A DNA stretch of 64,000 nucleotides, from contig JAHHRR010000001.1 in the NCBI GenBank assembly GCA_020025655.1, positions 1 to 64,000 of the forward strand, read 5' to 3'. The notes below the pieces were generated by a model. That model was not told the DNA's origin, ran no database searches, and was given only the letters and a program-made list of their open reading frames with translations. This DNA comes from Oscillospiraceae bacterium. GTDB lineage: Bacteria; Bacillota; Clostridia; Oscillospirales; Oscillospiraceae. Numbering within the stretch: position 1 is the first letter of the stretch; each line of letters opens with the position of its first letter. Shown piece by piece: positions 23,281 to 31,842 of the stretch. Position numbers and translations under genes: made by a program.

Positions 23281-24015
23281 TTATTTGCCTCTTAAAAGGA
23301 GGAACGGATCAATACCGTCACCGGAAAGGCTTGTGAAGTTAAGACTTGTAGAAATATGCTCAGACATGGACTGTCGTGCAAGCTCAGGCATTCTCATGCG
23401 GATTGCCGAAGCAACTGAAATGTGATTGAATTTGACACTGGGCAGCCATGGATTGGACTGGCTGTTCTGACTTCCTACAAATTCCATCATTGAGGACTGG
23501 TACATAATAAGCTTTGGCAGAATGTGATCATAGGTCTGAATAATATATGGATTACCGCAGTTATCAACAATCAGACGGTGGAACGGCATATCTGTATCCT
23601 TGAGTCCACGTATATCCTTACGTACTACACTGTCACGGAAAGACTCTGCCAGCATGGTAAGCTCATGAACAACACTTTCATCTGCGTTGTGCGCACATAG
23701 GGCAGCGGCCTCGCTTTCAATGGCATCACGAACCTGATAAAGACTGATCATGTCGTGGAAGCTTAAATCAAGAACAAAACTGCCTGACTGACCGGGATGG
23801 CTGACAACAAAGCCGATTTCCGAAAGCTTCACTATGGCCTCAGCAACAGGGGTTCTGGAAATACCGAGAGATGAAGCAAGCTGGTTTACGTTGAGCTTGC
23901 TGCCGGGGGCAATCTTTAATCCTACAATTTCGTCGTATAAAAGCTCCATAACAAGATCTCTAAGCTTGGCATCTGGCTTTGCATCCATATATCTTTTAAG
24001 TTCGTATCTGTCCAT
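23281..24015 (-). CDS. GntR family regulator, FCD (FadR-like) domain
   Basis: 244 residues. A winged helix at about 20-85 (KLNVNQLASSLGISRTPVAEA) is joined to an all-helical FCD ligand domain (ESEAAALCAHNADESVVHEL, DMPFHRLIVDNCGNPYI, and the C-terminal HISVASAIRMRMPELARQSM). FCD regulators usually bind an organic or sugar acid through a metal site. No metabolic gene is adjacent, so the target is unclear. An inverted repeat directly upstream of its start suggests autoregulation. Confidence 0.9.
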   Translation of the reverse strand: MDRYELKRYMDAKPDAKLRDLVMELLYDEIVGLKIAPGSKLNVNQLASSLGISRTPVAEAIVKLSEIGFVVSHPGQSGSFVLDLSFHDMISLYQVRDAIESEAAALCAHNADESVVHELTMLAESFRDSVVRKDIRGLKDTDMPFHRLIVDNCGNPYIIQTYDHILPKLIMYQSSMMEFVGSQNSQSNPWLPSVKFNHISVASAIRMRMPELARQSMSEHISTSLNFTSLSGDGIDPFLLLRGK

Positions 24016-24030
24016 AAACTCACCGCCGAA

Positions 24031-24048
24031 TAATATAGTTGTATATTA
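24031..24048. promoter_or_regulatory. Putative GntR operator
   Basis: TAATATA-GTTG-TATATTA, perfect 7-bp inverted arms, 16 bases upstream of the gntR start codon. Its size and AT-rich symmetry fit FadR/VanR-type sites; recognition by the adjacent regulator is inferred. Confidence 0.55.
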
Positions 24049-24170
24049 AAAAATACCAATCAAGTTAATAATACTATGACAAAAATGCAAAGTCAACGCA
24101 AAACTTTTTAATAAATCGACATTATGGAAAAATATGGATTATTAGTCTTAAAAAGGTTATTCAGTTCCTG

Positions 24171-25040
24171 TCACAGAACAAGAAAAGTAATAATACTTAG
24201 AATAATCAGGTGAACGGGATAGAAAGCATAAAAGAAGTATTTTGCAGAGGGGCCTTTGCGCCCGTTATAGAAAAATACAAGTACGGCACTGAGACAGGCA
24301 AAGAGACTGTACATTAAACCGGCGCCGGTGAAACCGTATTGGAGAAAGGCCCATACACACATATAGACGGCCTGAGGAAGTCTGCGGCTGTTTAAAAAAT
24401 ACAGACCGAGAATAAGTATCAGGGCAGAAATGCCGTAGTCTGCGCAGGGCTGTATTATAAGCACGGCTGCAAGAATTGCCGCAGCAGATAATACAAGCTG
24501 TAATGTGTTTAAGGCTTTTTCACGGAGCGTTTGTATAAAGTAAACTGCTGCAAGGCTGAGAGAAAGCGAGTAGAAAATGCTCATTTCTCCGTTGAGGAGA
24601 CAGATACTTCCAAGATTGAGCCTGAAGCCCGGGAGCAGGATGAAAAGCAAAAGAACAAGCAGTTCCTTTATGCTTCGTGTTTTGCTGCACACAATGTATG
24701 CACAGAGCCATAAAACTCCCACTATCGCAAGAGCTGCTCCTGAAAAGGCAAATTCCGCAGGGCCTGCCGATGCACCGGCAGTGTGAGAAAAATATAAACT
24801 GAAAGGTATCTGGGAAATCAGTGCAAAGGACATAAGCCGGAAAAGATATTTCCTTTTGTCGGAACTGTAATTGAAGCCCTTTACCAGCAGAAAACTGTAT
24901 ATTGGGAAAGCTATACGTCCTATCCCACGTAAGAAAATATAGGTATAAAATGAAACGGAAGCGGTCTGAAGCAGCAGAATACTGCCATGATCTATGAACA
25001 TTGTTATAAGTGCAATGAGCTTTAATGCAAAGGTTGTCAA
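24171..25040 (-). CDS. TraX family membrane protein
   Basis: 289 residues with about eight transmembrane segments. The N-terminus KLIALITMFIDHGSILLL is the TraX hallmark, and IGRIAFPIYSFLLVKGF is also conserved. TraX acetylates F-pilin in plasmids, but most chromosomal Firmicute homologues are probably acyltransferases of unknown substrate. The start is TTG (25040) with GGTGGG upstream. It lies divergent to rlmA and has no conjugation genes around it. Confidence 0.85.
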   Translation of the reverse strand: MTTFALKLIALITMFIDHGSILLLQTASVSFYTYIFLRGIGRIAFPIYSFLLVKGFNYSSDKRKYLFRLMSFALISQIPFSLYFSHTAGASAGPAEFAFSGAALAIVGVLWLCAYIVCSKTRSIKELLVLLLFILLPGFRLNLGSICLLNGEMSIFYSLSLSLAAVYFIQTLREKALNTLQLVLSAAAILAAVLIIQPCADYGISALILILGLYFLNSRRLPQAVYMCVWAFLQYGFTGAGLMYSLFACLSAVLVFFYNGRKGPSAKYFFYAFYPVHLIILSIITFLVL

Positions 25041-25112
25041 ATCAATCCCACCTTATGAGAAGTGCCTGCATTTTAGCATATTTCTGCGCATAAGTACATA
25101 AAAACTATGCGG

Positions 25113-25141
25113 TTGTTTAAAACTGCCGATAATGTTATAAT
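25113..25141 (+). promoter_or_regulatory. Promoter of rlmA
   Basis: TTGTTT (25113-25118), 17-base spacer, TATAAT (25136-25141). CTGCCG (25123-25128) and CGGCAG (25144-25149) form an inverted repeat around the -10 box. Confidence 0.65.
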
Positions 25142-25175
25142 ACCGGCAGGTAATATGATTTTGGAGGATGGATAA

Positions 25176-25997
25176 ATGCCGGAACTTCTTTGCCCGGTGT
25201 GCGGGGAGAAACTCAGTGAAGAGGAGAAACGCTGGTTCTGCGAAAAAGGACACAGCTTCGATAAAGCTTCAAGCGGATATGTGAATCTGCTTATATCTCA
25301 CCAAAGCGGAAAAATTCACGGAGATGATAAGGCAATGGTAAGAGCCAGACGGGATTTTCTGGACGGCGGTTACTATGAAGCCTTGAAAACGGAATTGTGC
25401 AAAACTGTTCTTGAAAACAGCTGCGGTGACAAGGTAAGTCTCCTTGATTCCGGCTGCGGAGAGTGTTATTACACCGCAGGTGTGGAAAAATATCTGAAAG
25501 AAAATAAAAAGCAGACAGATATTGTGGGAATTGATATTTCCAAGGATGCACTGAAAATGGGAGACAGAAGGGGACAAAATCTCCATCTGGCAGTTGCCAG
25601 TGCATACAGAATTCCGGTATCAGATGCAAGCTGCGATGTTATACTCAATGTATTTGCACCTTTTGCGGGTGAGGAATATCTGCGCTGCCTTAAAAATAAC
25701 GGCGTGCTTATTCACGTCTCTCCGGATGAGGGACATCTTTGGGAGCTTAAGCAGGCGGTATATGAAAAGCCGTATTTGAATGATGCTCTGCCGCCGGAGC
25801 AGGATGGACTGGTGCTCAGCGATGAAAAAAAGCTCAGGTACAGAATTGATATAAATAAAAACTCAGACATTAAGGCATTGTTTATGATGACACCCTATGC
25901 CCATAAAACAAGCCCTGAGGATATTGCAAGGCTTGACAGTCTTGAAAAGCTGAATGTGGCAGTTCAGTTTGTTATAAGAACGTATAAAAAGCTCTGA
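25176..25997 (+). CDS. rlmA: 23S rRNA (guanine-N1) methyltransferase
   Basis: 273 residues. An N-terminal zinc finger (CPVCGEKL with CEKGHSFDKASSGYVNLL) is followed by a SAM-dependent methyltransferase domain (SLLDSGCGECYYTA as motif I). This is the RlmA layout; the enzyme methylates N1 of a guanine in helix 35 of 23S rRNA (G745 or G748 by subtype). Motif I reads DSGCGEC rather than the commoner DIGCGEG, a small deviation. Start ATG with TTGGAGG upstream. Confidence 0.92.
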   Translation: MPELLCPVCGEKLSEEEKRWFCEKGHSFDKASSGYVNLLISHQSGKIHGDDKAMVRARRDFLDGGYYEALKTELCKTVLENSCGDKVSLLDSGCGECYYTAGVEKYLKENKKQTDIVGIDISKDALKMGDRRGQNLHLAVASAYRIPVSDASCDVILNVFAPFAGEEYLRCLKNNGVLIHVSPDEGHLWELKQAVYEKPYLNDALPPEQDGLVLSDEKKLRYRIDINKNSDIKALFMMTPYAHKTSPEDIARLDSLEKLNVAVQFVIRTYKKL

Positions 25998-26050
25998 TGT
26001 GCAGTACCGACGGCGGCAAACTCCGCAGGGCAGAAAAATATAGAAATTGT

Positions 26051-26080
26051 AAAAGCCCGACGTAAACGTCGGGCTTTTCT
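26051..26080 (+). terminator. Terminator of rlmA
   Basis: Perfect stem AAAAGCCCGACGT / ACGTCGGGCTTTT, loop AA. Confidence 0.88.
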
Positions 26081-26418
26081 GCATAAATTCAGTTTTCTGA
26101 AACCTCAGGCAGAAGCATGATGCGGAAAGCTTTGAATTTCCAAAAGCCTGATTAGGGTGCTTATCATAAATTAGCATCATATGACCGCTGACTCGTACAT
26201 CCCCAGGACTGACTTCACCTTCATTACAGGCTGGAATCAGGGGCTCGGCATTGCTTTATGGTTTTGTCACCGATATCGCCGACAATGCGGATACCGATAA
26301 CAGTGAAAAATAAAAAAAGCAGCCAGTCTGAAACTTCACTGTACGGGGCGTTTGAGTATTCCGCAGAAATTACTCAATACCTGACAGTGTAAAGTTAAAT
26401 GACATGGCTACATTAGTT
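26081..26418. other. Gene-free stretch between rlmA and tRNA-Leu
   Basis: No ORF here looks like a gene: the longest frames are short and none is recognisable. One 38-codon frame starts at an ATG near 26181 without a ribosome binding site. The clearest structure is a nested inverted repeat at 26337-26389 (CACTGT/ACAGTG enclosing TTGAGTA/TACTCAA). The stretch may be decayed DNA or may hold an RNA element. Confidence 0.5.
26337..26389. repeat. Nested inverted repeat downstream of tRNA-Leu
   Basis: Outer arms CACTGT (26337-26342) and ACAGTG (26384-26389), inner arms TTGAGTA (26352-26358) and TACTCAA (26371-26377), all perfect. The minus-strand transcript of tRNA-Leu would run through it about 30 bases after its CCA. 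Confidence 0.55.
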
Positions 26419-26504
26419 TGGTGCCGGTGACCGGACTCGAACCGGTACGGTATTGCTACCGAGGGATTTTAAGTCCCTTGTGTCTACCATTCCACCACAC
26501 CGGC
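26419..26504 (-). tRNA. tRNA-Leu (TAA)
   Basis: On the minus strand the acceptor GCCGGTG pairs with CACCGGC, the anticodon stem GGGA/TCCC holds a loop with anticodon TAA, there is a long class II variable arm (CGGTAGCAATACCG), a T arm with GTTCGAG, and an encoded CCA at the 3' end (26421-26419). Confidence 0.95.
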
Positions 26505-26583
26505 GGATTCATAAGCTTTTACTAATTTACCACTTGCTTGGGTTGCTGTCAAGCAAAAGCATATAAAAGTGCAAATAATCTTA

Positions 26584-26615
26584 AAAACCGCCTCTGTTTA
26601 TACAGAGGCGGTTTT
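26584..26615 (-). terminator. Terminator of the aconitase X operon
   Basis: Perfect stem AAAACCGCCTCTGT / ACAGAGGCGGTTTT, loop TTAT; T run on the minus strand. Confidence 0.88.
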
Positions 26616-26633
26616 ACTTTTGCGATTGTGCGG

Positions 26634-27074
26634 TTATTCTACATTGACTATGCCGTCATCGAGAACGGTTATTTTCATACCTGTTTTTACATAGTCGAGA
26701 AACTCGTCGCCAAGCTCGTCTATTACAGGCATATTGATGTCAGTCCAGACATCACCCAAAATTGCGCCTGATGCAGCCAGAGAATCTATCGGCATACTGA
26801 AAAGCATACAGGCCGGCTGCTTGTGCTGGGCGCAGGCGGTAAAAAGAACCATTCCGCCGGTGGTGGAGCCTATTGTCTGCGGCAGACAAAGAGCCTTTCC
26901 CAGCATGGGCTTTTTGTAAATATCGGGATTGTTCTGGTCACCGCACTTAACCTGCTTATCTCCGAACTGGAGTGCCATCTGGTAGCTTGCAAGTGTGTTA
27001 AATCCGCCGTGACTAACCAAAGCTTCGGCTTCACAGCGCCCCGGAACGATTACACGTCCTTTGAACTGCTTCAT
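26634..27074 (-). CDS. Aconitase X small (swivel) subunit
   Basis: 146 residues, the DUF126 swivel domain of aconitase X: FKGRVIVPGRCEAEAL, KPMLGKALCLPQTIGSTTGGMVL and SLAASGAILGDVW. The large subunit gene lies upstream with a 4-bp ATGA overlap. Characterised bacterial members dehydrate cis-3-hydroxy-L-proline; archaeal ones dehydrate phosphomevalonate. Neither a proline-catabolic nor a mevalonate gene is nearby, so the substrate is open. Confidence 0.9.
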   Translation of the reverse strand: MKQFKGRVIVPGRCEAEALVSHGGFNTLASYQMALQFGDKQVKCGDQNNPDIYKKPMLGKALCLPQTIGSTTGGMVLFTACAQHKQPACMLFSMPIDSLAASGAILGDVWTDINMPVIDELGDEFLDYVKTGMKITVLDDGIVNVE

Positions 27075-28351
27075 TTTGAACCCTCCCTGCCGGTTATAAT
27101 ATCCAGAATATCGGCTTCCTTATAATATTTTGCACTTGTGTATGTGCGGAGCTTATTAGAAGAGGTTATAACATTCTTCTTTTTACACAGAGGATTGTTC
27201 ATGTACATGAGCGGACAGATATAGCTTAAAATTACACCGCAGTCTTTAAGACGCTGAGCATAGGGCGTGGCATTAAATTCCTTTATAACAGGAGGTGAAG
27301 AAGTAAAGACGGTGGGGACAACAACCTTTTTATTGCCCGTCTCTTTAAGACCTTCCTCGACTGCCTCAGTCCAGTCAGTGAGCTGTTTAAGGCTCATGTG
27401 AGGACAGCCTATAAATGCAAGCTTAGGCTTGCCGTCGGGATTTTTCCAGATACAGGGGTAGCTGTCCTGAACCCGCTTAAGCTCCGCATCGTCGATTACA
27501 TACGTCTTTGCACCTTCAAGTATAAGACTTTCGCCTAGCTCTTTTGCCTCGGGGGTAAGATTTTCCACATGGTAAAGACCCACGGCACCGTTTGATGCGG
27601 TAGCGGCACCGAAATCCTTTAAGTATGTGCAGGCATCTTCATTAAGCTCAGTTCCAAGCCACTTGTCAAGGCCTTTTATGTAAGGAACCTCTTCCATGAC
27701 CTTCATGCCGATTGCAGAGCCCAGAAGCTGCGCCTCAGGCTTATGCTCACATTTTACTTCGATGATCCAGCCGGCCTTTCTTCCCTCGTCGGTGAGAAAA
27801 CCGAACTCAGGCACAAAGCCTGCAATGGAACCCATAAGCTCAATCATACCGGAATTTCTGTTGCAGCGGGCTCCCAGAACCGAGTTTGCATATACAACGG
27901 CAGAGGATTCAGCCCATGAAAGCACATCGCCCTTTTTAGGCTTGTTGCCCATCTGGTCTACATAGCAGGTGCAGCTGAAATCATCATCGCTGCTCAGACC
28001 GAGTTTACGGCACTGCTCCTCATAGCGAGCCTGCTCAGTGTACATGAATTTGTTGAAAACCAGATTTTCAAGAAAGCTAGAGGGAACATTCTTATCCAGC
28101 GGCTTGGGGTCGGCGGAAAACTTCTGCTTTGAACACAGACCGGAATCTATAAGCTGGTCGTACAGGTCATAGACAGGCTTCATGGCTTTAAGCCCGAAGC
28201 TTATGACGGTATGTCCCATATCACTTGTAACCGGAACCATGCGCTTTGCGCCGAAAGCTTCGCCGTACATGATAAGTGTTTTCATGACTTTGGCCATTAC
28301 CTCGCCCTGAGAACCGTCAAGCATGGATTGCTGTTCAGGTGTAAGTAACAT
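27071..28351 (-). CDS. Aconitase X catalytic (large) subunit
   Basis: 426 residues, the DUF521/AcnX catalytic domain. Seen are MLTPEQQSMLDGSQGE-like N-terminus, SDMGHTVIS, the cysteine-bearing CTCYVDQMGNKPKKGDVLSW, SSAVVYANSVLGARCNRNSG, IGCPHMSLKQL and the C-terminal YICPLMYMN with further cysteines for an iron-sulfur cluster. Split subunits (separate swivel and catalytic chains) are the usual bacterial/archaeal form. Probable role is an iron-sulfur hydro-lyase. Monofunctional operon of two genes ending in a terminator; divergent from htpG. Confidence 0.92.
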   Translation of the reverse strand: MLLTPEQQSMLDGSQGEVMAKVMKTLIMYGEAFGAKRMVPVTSDMGHTVISFGLKAMKPVYDLYDQLIDSGLCSKQKFSADPKPLDKNVPSSFLENLVFNKFMYTEQARYEEQCRKLGLSSDDDFSCTCYVDQMGNKPKKGDVLSWAESSAVVYANSVLGARCNRNSGMIELMGSIAGFVPEFGFLTDEGRKAGWIIEVKCEHKPEAQLLGSAIGMKVMEEVPYIKGLDKWLGTELNEDACTYLKDFGAATASNGAVGLYHVENLTPEAKELGESLILEGAKTYVIDDAELKRVQDSYPCIWKNPDGKPKLAFIGCPHMSLKQLTDWTEAVEEGLKETGNKKVVVPTVFTSSPPVIKEFNATPYAQRLKDCGVILSYICPLMYMNNPLCKKKNVITSSNKLRTYTSAKYYKEADILDIITGREGSK

Positions 28352-28473
28352 ATAATCACTTCTTTCTTAAAATATTTAAACTTTACTGTGACATTATTTT
28401 AACAGTCCCGAAAGTAAAAGTCAACACGGCTCAAATAAACAGCTTACAGAGCTTATAAACATATTATTAAAAA

Positions 28474-28511
28474 TTCTTTAGAAGGGCTGAAAATGTTGAA
28501 ATTCTAAAGAA
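28474..28511. promoter_or_regulatory. Inverted repeat overlapping the htpG promoter
   Basis: TTCTTTAGAA (28474-28483) and TTCTAAAGAA (28502-28511) are perfect reverse complements 18 bases apart. The right arm lies between the -35 and -10 boxes. It is neither a CIRCE element nor a CtsR site. Confidence 0.6.
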
Positions 28512-28523
28512 ATGTGCTATAAT
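28496..28523 (+). promoter_or_regulatory. Promoter of htpG
   Basis: TTGAAA (28496-28501), 16-base spacer, TATAAT (28518-28523), 38 bases before the ATG. Confidence 0.75.
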
Positions 28524-28560
28524 AACTTATTACGAACAAATATTTGGAGGTCTTTTGAAA

Positions 28561-30477
28561 ATGGGTAAAAAACAGTTCAAGGCCGAGTCCAAGCGACTGC
28601 TGGACCTGATGATTAACTCAATTTATACCAACAAGGAAATCTTCCTGAGAGAGATCATTTCCAACGCATCCGATGCGATAGACAAACTCTGCTATCTGTC
28701 CCTGACAGATGAAAATGTTGGTCTTTCCCGTTCCGACTATAAAATAGACATAGCCGTCAATAAGGATAAGCGCACTATTACTGTTTCAGATAACGGCATA
28801 GGAATGAGCATGGAAGAGGCTGAGAATAACCTCGGCGTTATTGCAAAGAGCGGTTCTTATAAATTCAAGGGTGAAATGAAAGAAAACGAAACCGAGCCTG
28901 AGGATATTTCCATTATCGGTCAGTTCGGTGTCGGCTTCTATTCTGCATTTATGGTAGCTGATGAGGTTACTGTTATTACTCGCAGATACGGCAGCGATGA
29001 GGCTGTTAAATGGCAGAGCAAGGGTGCTGACGGATATACTGTTACTCCCTGCGAAAAAGAGACTGTGGGTACAGATGTCATCATGCACATAAAGCCCGAT
29101 ACAGAAGAAGAGATTTACGGCTCATATCTTGAGACATGGAAGCTTAAAGCTCTTGTCAAAAAGTATTCCGACTATGTTCGCTGGCCTATCAAGATGGATA
29201 TTGAGCATCAGGAACGCTTCGAGACCGGCGAAAAGGATGAAGAAGGCAATCCCAAGTACGAATATAAGATGGTTTCTGAAAATCAGACCGTCAACAGCAT
29301 GATTCCTATCTGGCAGCGCAGCAAGAATGAAGTTACCGATGATGACTGCATTCAGTTCTACAAGGAAAAGAACAGAGACAGAAAAGATCCCTGCGCACTT
29401 GTACGTATAAATGCAGAAGGTGCAGTTTCTTATAAGGCAATGCTCTTTGTACCCGGTGAGGAGAATGAAAACGCATTTACCGGCGACAATAAGGGCGGTA
29501 TCACTCTGTACTCCAATAATGTAATGATTATGGAGCACTGCGATAAGCTTGTACATGAGTATTTTGAATTCGTCAAGGGCGTTGTTGATTCTCCTGACCT
29601 CAGCCTTAACATTTCAAGAGAAATTCTGCAGCATGACAGACAGCTTCAGATTATCGGCCAGAACATCGAAAAGAGAATCAAGAATGAGCTTCTGAAGCTT
29701 ATGAAGGAAGACAGACCCAAGTACGAGGAATTCTTCAAGAACTTCGGTCTGCACCTGAAGTGCGGTGTCTGCGACGAGTACGGCCGCTATAAGGACTTCC
29801 TGAAGGATCTGCTTATCTTCTACACTTCCGAGGATAAGATGGTTACTCTCAAGGAGTACACTGATAATATGCCTGAGAGCCAGAAGGTTATCTACTATGC
29901 AAGCGCAGACAGCCTCAAGCACGCAATCAGCCTGCCTCAGTGCGATGAGGTACGTTCCAGAGGCTATGAAATCCTGTATCTTACCATGCCTCTTGATGAG
30001 ATGGTTCTGCAGGCAATCCGTGAGCAGGACGGAAAGCTCTTCTGCAATGTTGTAACCGATGACCTTGGCTTTGATACCGAAGAGGATAAGAAAGCCGCCG
30101 AGGAAAAGAATATCGAGAACAGAGAGCTTCTGGACTTCGTTAAAAACGCAGTTGGCGATGAGCTTAAGAGCGTTACCCTTTCCAGAAAGCTCACCAGAAT
30201 GCCCTGCTGCCTTACAACCGAAGGCGGAATCACTCTGGAGATGGAGAAATACTTCCGCAACGGTCCCAGTGAGGAAATGCGCAAGATACGTGCAAACCGT
30301 GTTCTGGAGCTTAATCCCGAGCATAAGGCTTTTGCAGTCCTGAAGGATGCAGCTGAGAATGATAAAGAGAAGGCAGAAAAGCTTTCCAAGGTTCTCTATG
30401 CTCTTGCAGAGCTTATGGCAGGTATTGAAATCGAAGATCCCGCAGAGTTTACCGACATGGTAAGCGAGCTCTTCTGA
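28561..30477 (+). CDS. htpG: Molecular chaperone HtpG (Hsp90)
   Basis: Cytoplasmic ATP-dependent chaperone. The N-terminal ATPase signatures are intact: IYTNKEIFLREIISNASDA, DNGIGMSMEEAENNLG and GQFGVGFYSAFMVAD; the middle domain shows SLNISREILQ and the C-terminal dimerisation domain is present. I use ATG 28561 (638 residues) with GGAGG ten bases upstream; a TTG at 28555 would be only four bases from it. An unusual inverted repeat spans the promoter, suggesting a stress regulator other than HrcA or CtsR. Confidence 0.97.
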   Translation: MGKKQFKAESKRLLDLMINSIYTNKEIFLREIISNASDAIDKLCYLSLTDENVGLSRSDYKIDIAVNKDKRTITVSDNGIGMSMEEAENNLGVIAKSGSYKFKGEMKENETEPEDISIIGQFGVGFYSAFMVADEVTVITRRYGSDEAVKWQSKGADGYTVTPCEKETVGTDVIMHIKPDTEEEIYGSYLETWKLKALVKKYSDYVRWPIKMDIEHQERFETGEKDEEGNPKYEYKMVSENQTVNSMIPIWQRSKNEVTDDDCIQFYKEKNRDRKDPCALVRINAEGAVSYKAMLFVPGEENENAFTGDNKGGITLYSNNVMIMEHCDKLVHEYFEFVKGVVDSPDLSLNISREILQHDRQLQIIGQNIEKRIKNELLKLMKEDRPKYEEFFKNFGLHLKCGVCDEYGRYKDFLKDLLIFYTSEDKMVTLKEYTDNMPESQKVIYYASADSLKHAISLPQCDEVRSRGYEILYLTMPLDEMVLQAIREQDGKLFCNVVTDDLGFDTEEDKKAAEEKNIENRELLDFVKNAVGDELKSVTLSRKLTRMPCCLTTEGGITLEMEKYFRNGPSEEMRKIRANRVLELNPEHKAFAVLKDAAENDKEKAEKLSKVLYALAELMAGIEIEDPAEFTDMVSELF

Positions 30478-30505
30478 TTGAAAACAGTAAACTGATATCT
30501 TAAAA

Positions 30506-30536
30506 TCCGGTCAAAGGCCATTGACCTTTGACCGGA
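30506..30536 (+). promoter_or_regulatory. Intercistronic hairpin between htpG and hemW
   Basis: TCCGGTCAAAGG / CCTTTGACCGGA, 12 perfect pairs and a 7-base loop, with no T run after it. It may stabilise the htpG mRNA or act as a weak terminator. Confidence 0.6.
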
Positions 30537-30568
30537 AGTAAAAATTATTTAATTTCTGGAGAATATAC

Positions 30569-31831
30569 ATGAAAAAACGGCTGGGAATTTACATCCATAT
30601 ACCGTTCTGTGCCAGCAAGTGCAGCTATTGCGATTTCTATTCACTTGCAGGCTGCGAGAATCTTATGCCCGCATATCACGAGGCTCTTCTGGCTCATCTT
30701 GAAGAGTCCAGCGCCGCTATAAAAAACTATGAGGTAGATAGTGTTTATTTCGGCGGCGGTACACCCAGTTTCTATGGTGCAGACAGGATTGTTGAAATTT
30801 TTAATGCACTGAAACTTAACGGCAATGTACGTCTTGATGCGGAAGTAACTGTTGAATGCAACCCTGACAGCCTGAGCTATAATGCTTTGAAGCTCATGCG
30901 AATGGAGGGCATCAACCGTATTTCTATGGGCGTACAGGCTACGGACAATAATCTTCTGAAGCTTATAGGCCGCAGGCACAATTATCAGCAGGCGGTAAAG
31001 GCATTTCAGGATGCAAGACGGGCTGGATTTGACAATATAAGCCTTGATCTTATGTACGGCCTCCCCAGCCAGACAAAGACCGATTGGGCAAATACCCTTT
31101 CAAAGGTTATGGAGCTTCACCCTGAGCATTTATCATGCTATGGCCTGAAGCTTGAAGAGGGAACACCGATGTATAAAAACTATCTGGGTTCTCCGATTCT
31201 GCCGGATGACGACGATCAGGCAGATATGTATTCTTATGCGGCTGAGCTACTTAATCGCTATGGGTACAAGCAGTATGAAATTTCAAACTTCGCTCCGGCG
31301 GGATTTGAGTCCAGACATAATCTGAAATACTGGAATCTGGACGACTATATGGGCTTCGGCCCCGGCGCACATTCCTGTGTAGGAAATCAGCGTTACAGCT
31401 ATGTGAAAGATTTAAAACAGTACATTGCAGGTGTAAACCGTGATGTAAGCATAATTGATGAATATCAGATAATATCACCGCTTGAAAGAGCGGTTGAGTA
31501 TATAATGCTTGGAATGCGGACCACAAAGGGAATTTCCGAGAGAGATTACAGAGTTCGCTGCCAAAGCAACTGGAAGCCTATTGAAAATGTACTCAAAGCC
31601 TTTGCCGAGAAAGGCTGGGCAGAGAAAACAGAAGACAGATGGCATTTTACAGTACCTGGATTTTTGATTTCTAACACCCTTATAGGTATAATGCTTGAAG
31701 CTCAGGCAGGTGAACGTGTTGAGGGTAATCCCTGGCTTGCACCTGCACTGGAAGCCGAGGAAAAAATCAGTATGCCTAAGGGAGAGGACGAGCTGTTTAA
31801 GGAATTATACAAGGACAAGATTGATAATTGA
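30569..31831 (+). CDS. hemW: Radical SAM heme chaperone HemW
   Basis: 420 residues. The radical SAM cluster motif is CASKCSYC (C14, C18, C21) with the HemW-type follow-on DFYSL, then VYFGGGTPSF, RISMGVQ and DLMYGLPSQT. HemW is related to coproporphyrinogen III dehydrogenase but lacks its activity; it is thought to deliver heme to membrane proteins. The C-terminal HemW domain is present. Its stop codon is close to or overlaps the start region of the VanW gene, so the two are probably co-transcribed. Confidence 0.9.
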   Translation: MKKRLGIYIHIPFCASKCSYCDFYSLAGCENLMPAYHEALLAHLEESSAAIKNYEVDSVYFGGGTPSFYGADRIVEIFNALKLNGNVRLDAEVTVECNPDSLSYNALKLMRMEGINRISMGVQATDNNLLKLIGRRHNYQQAVKAFQDARRAGFDNISLDLMYGLPSQTKTDWANTLSKVMELHPEHLSCYGLKLEEGTPMYKNYLGSPILPDDDDQADMYSYAAELLNRYGYKQYEISNFAPAGFESRHNLKYWNLDDYMGFGPGAHSCVGNQRYSYVKDLKQYIAGVNRDVSIIDEYQIISPLERAVEYIMLGMRTTKGISERDYRVRCQSNWKPIENVLKAFAEKGWAEKTEDRWHFTVPGFLISNTLIGIMLEAQAGERVEGNPWLAPALEAEEKISMPKGEDELFKELYKDKIDN

Positions 31832-31842
31832 GGAATCATAAA

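Noticed and set aside
26337..26504. tRNA-Leu as attachment site of a mobile element
   Set aside because: No integrase gene and no repeat of the tRNA 3' end nearby.
28440..28550. CIRCE or CtsR control of htpG
   Set aside because: Neither TTAGCACTC-N9-GAGTGCTAA nor the GGTCAAA direct repeat is present; another inverted repeat is there instead.
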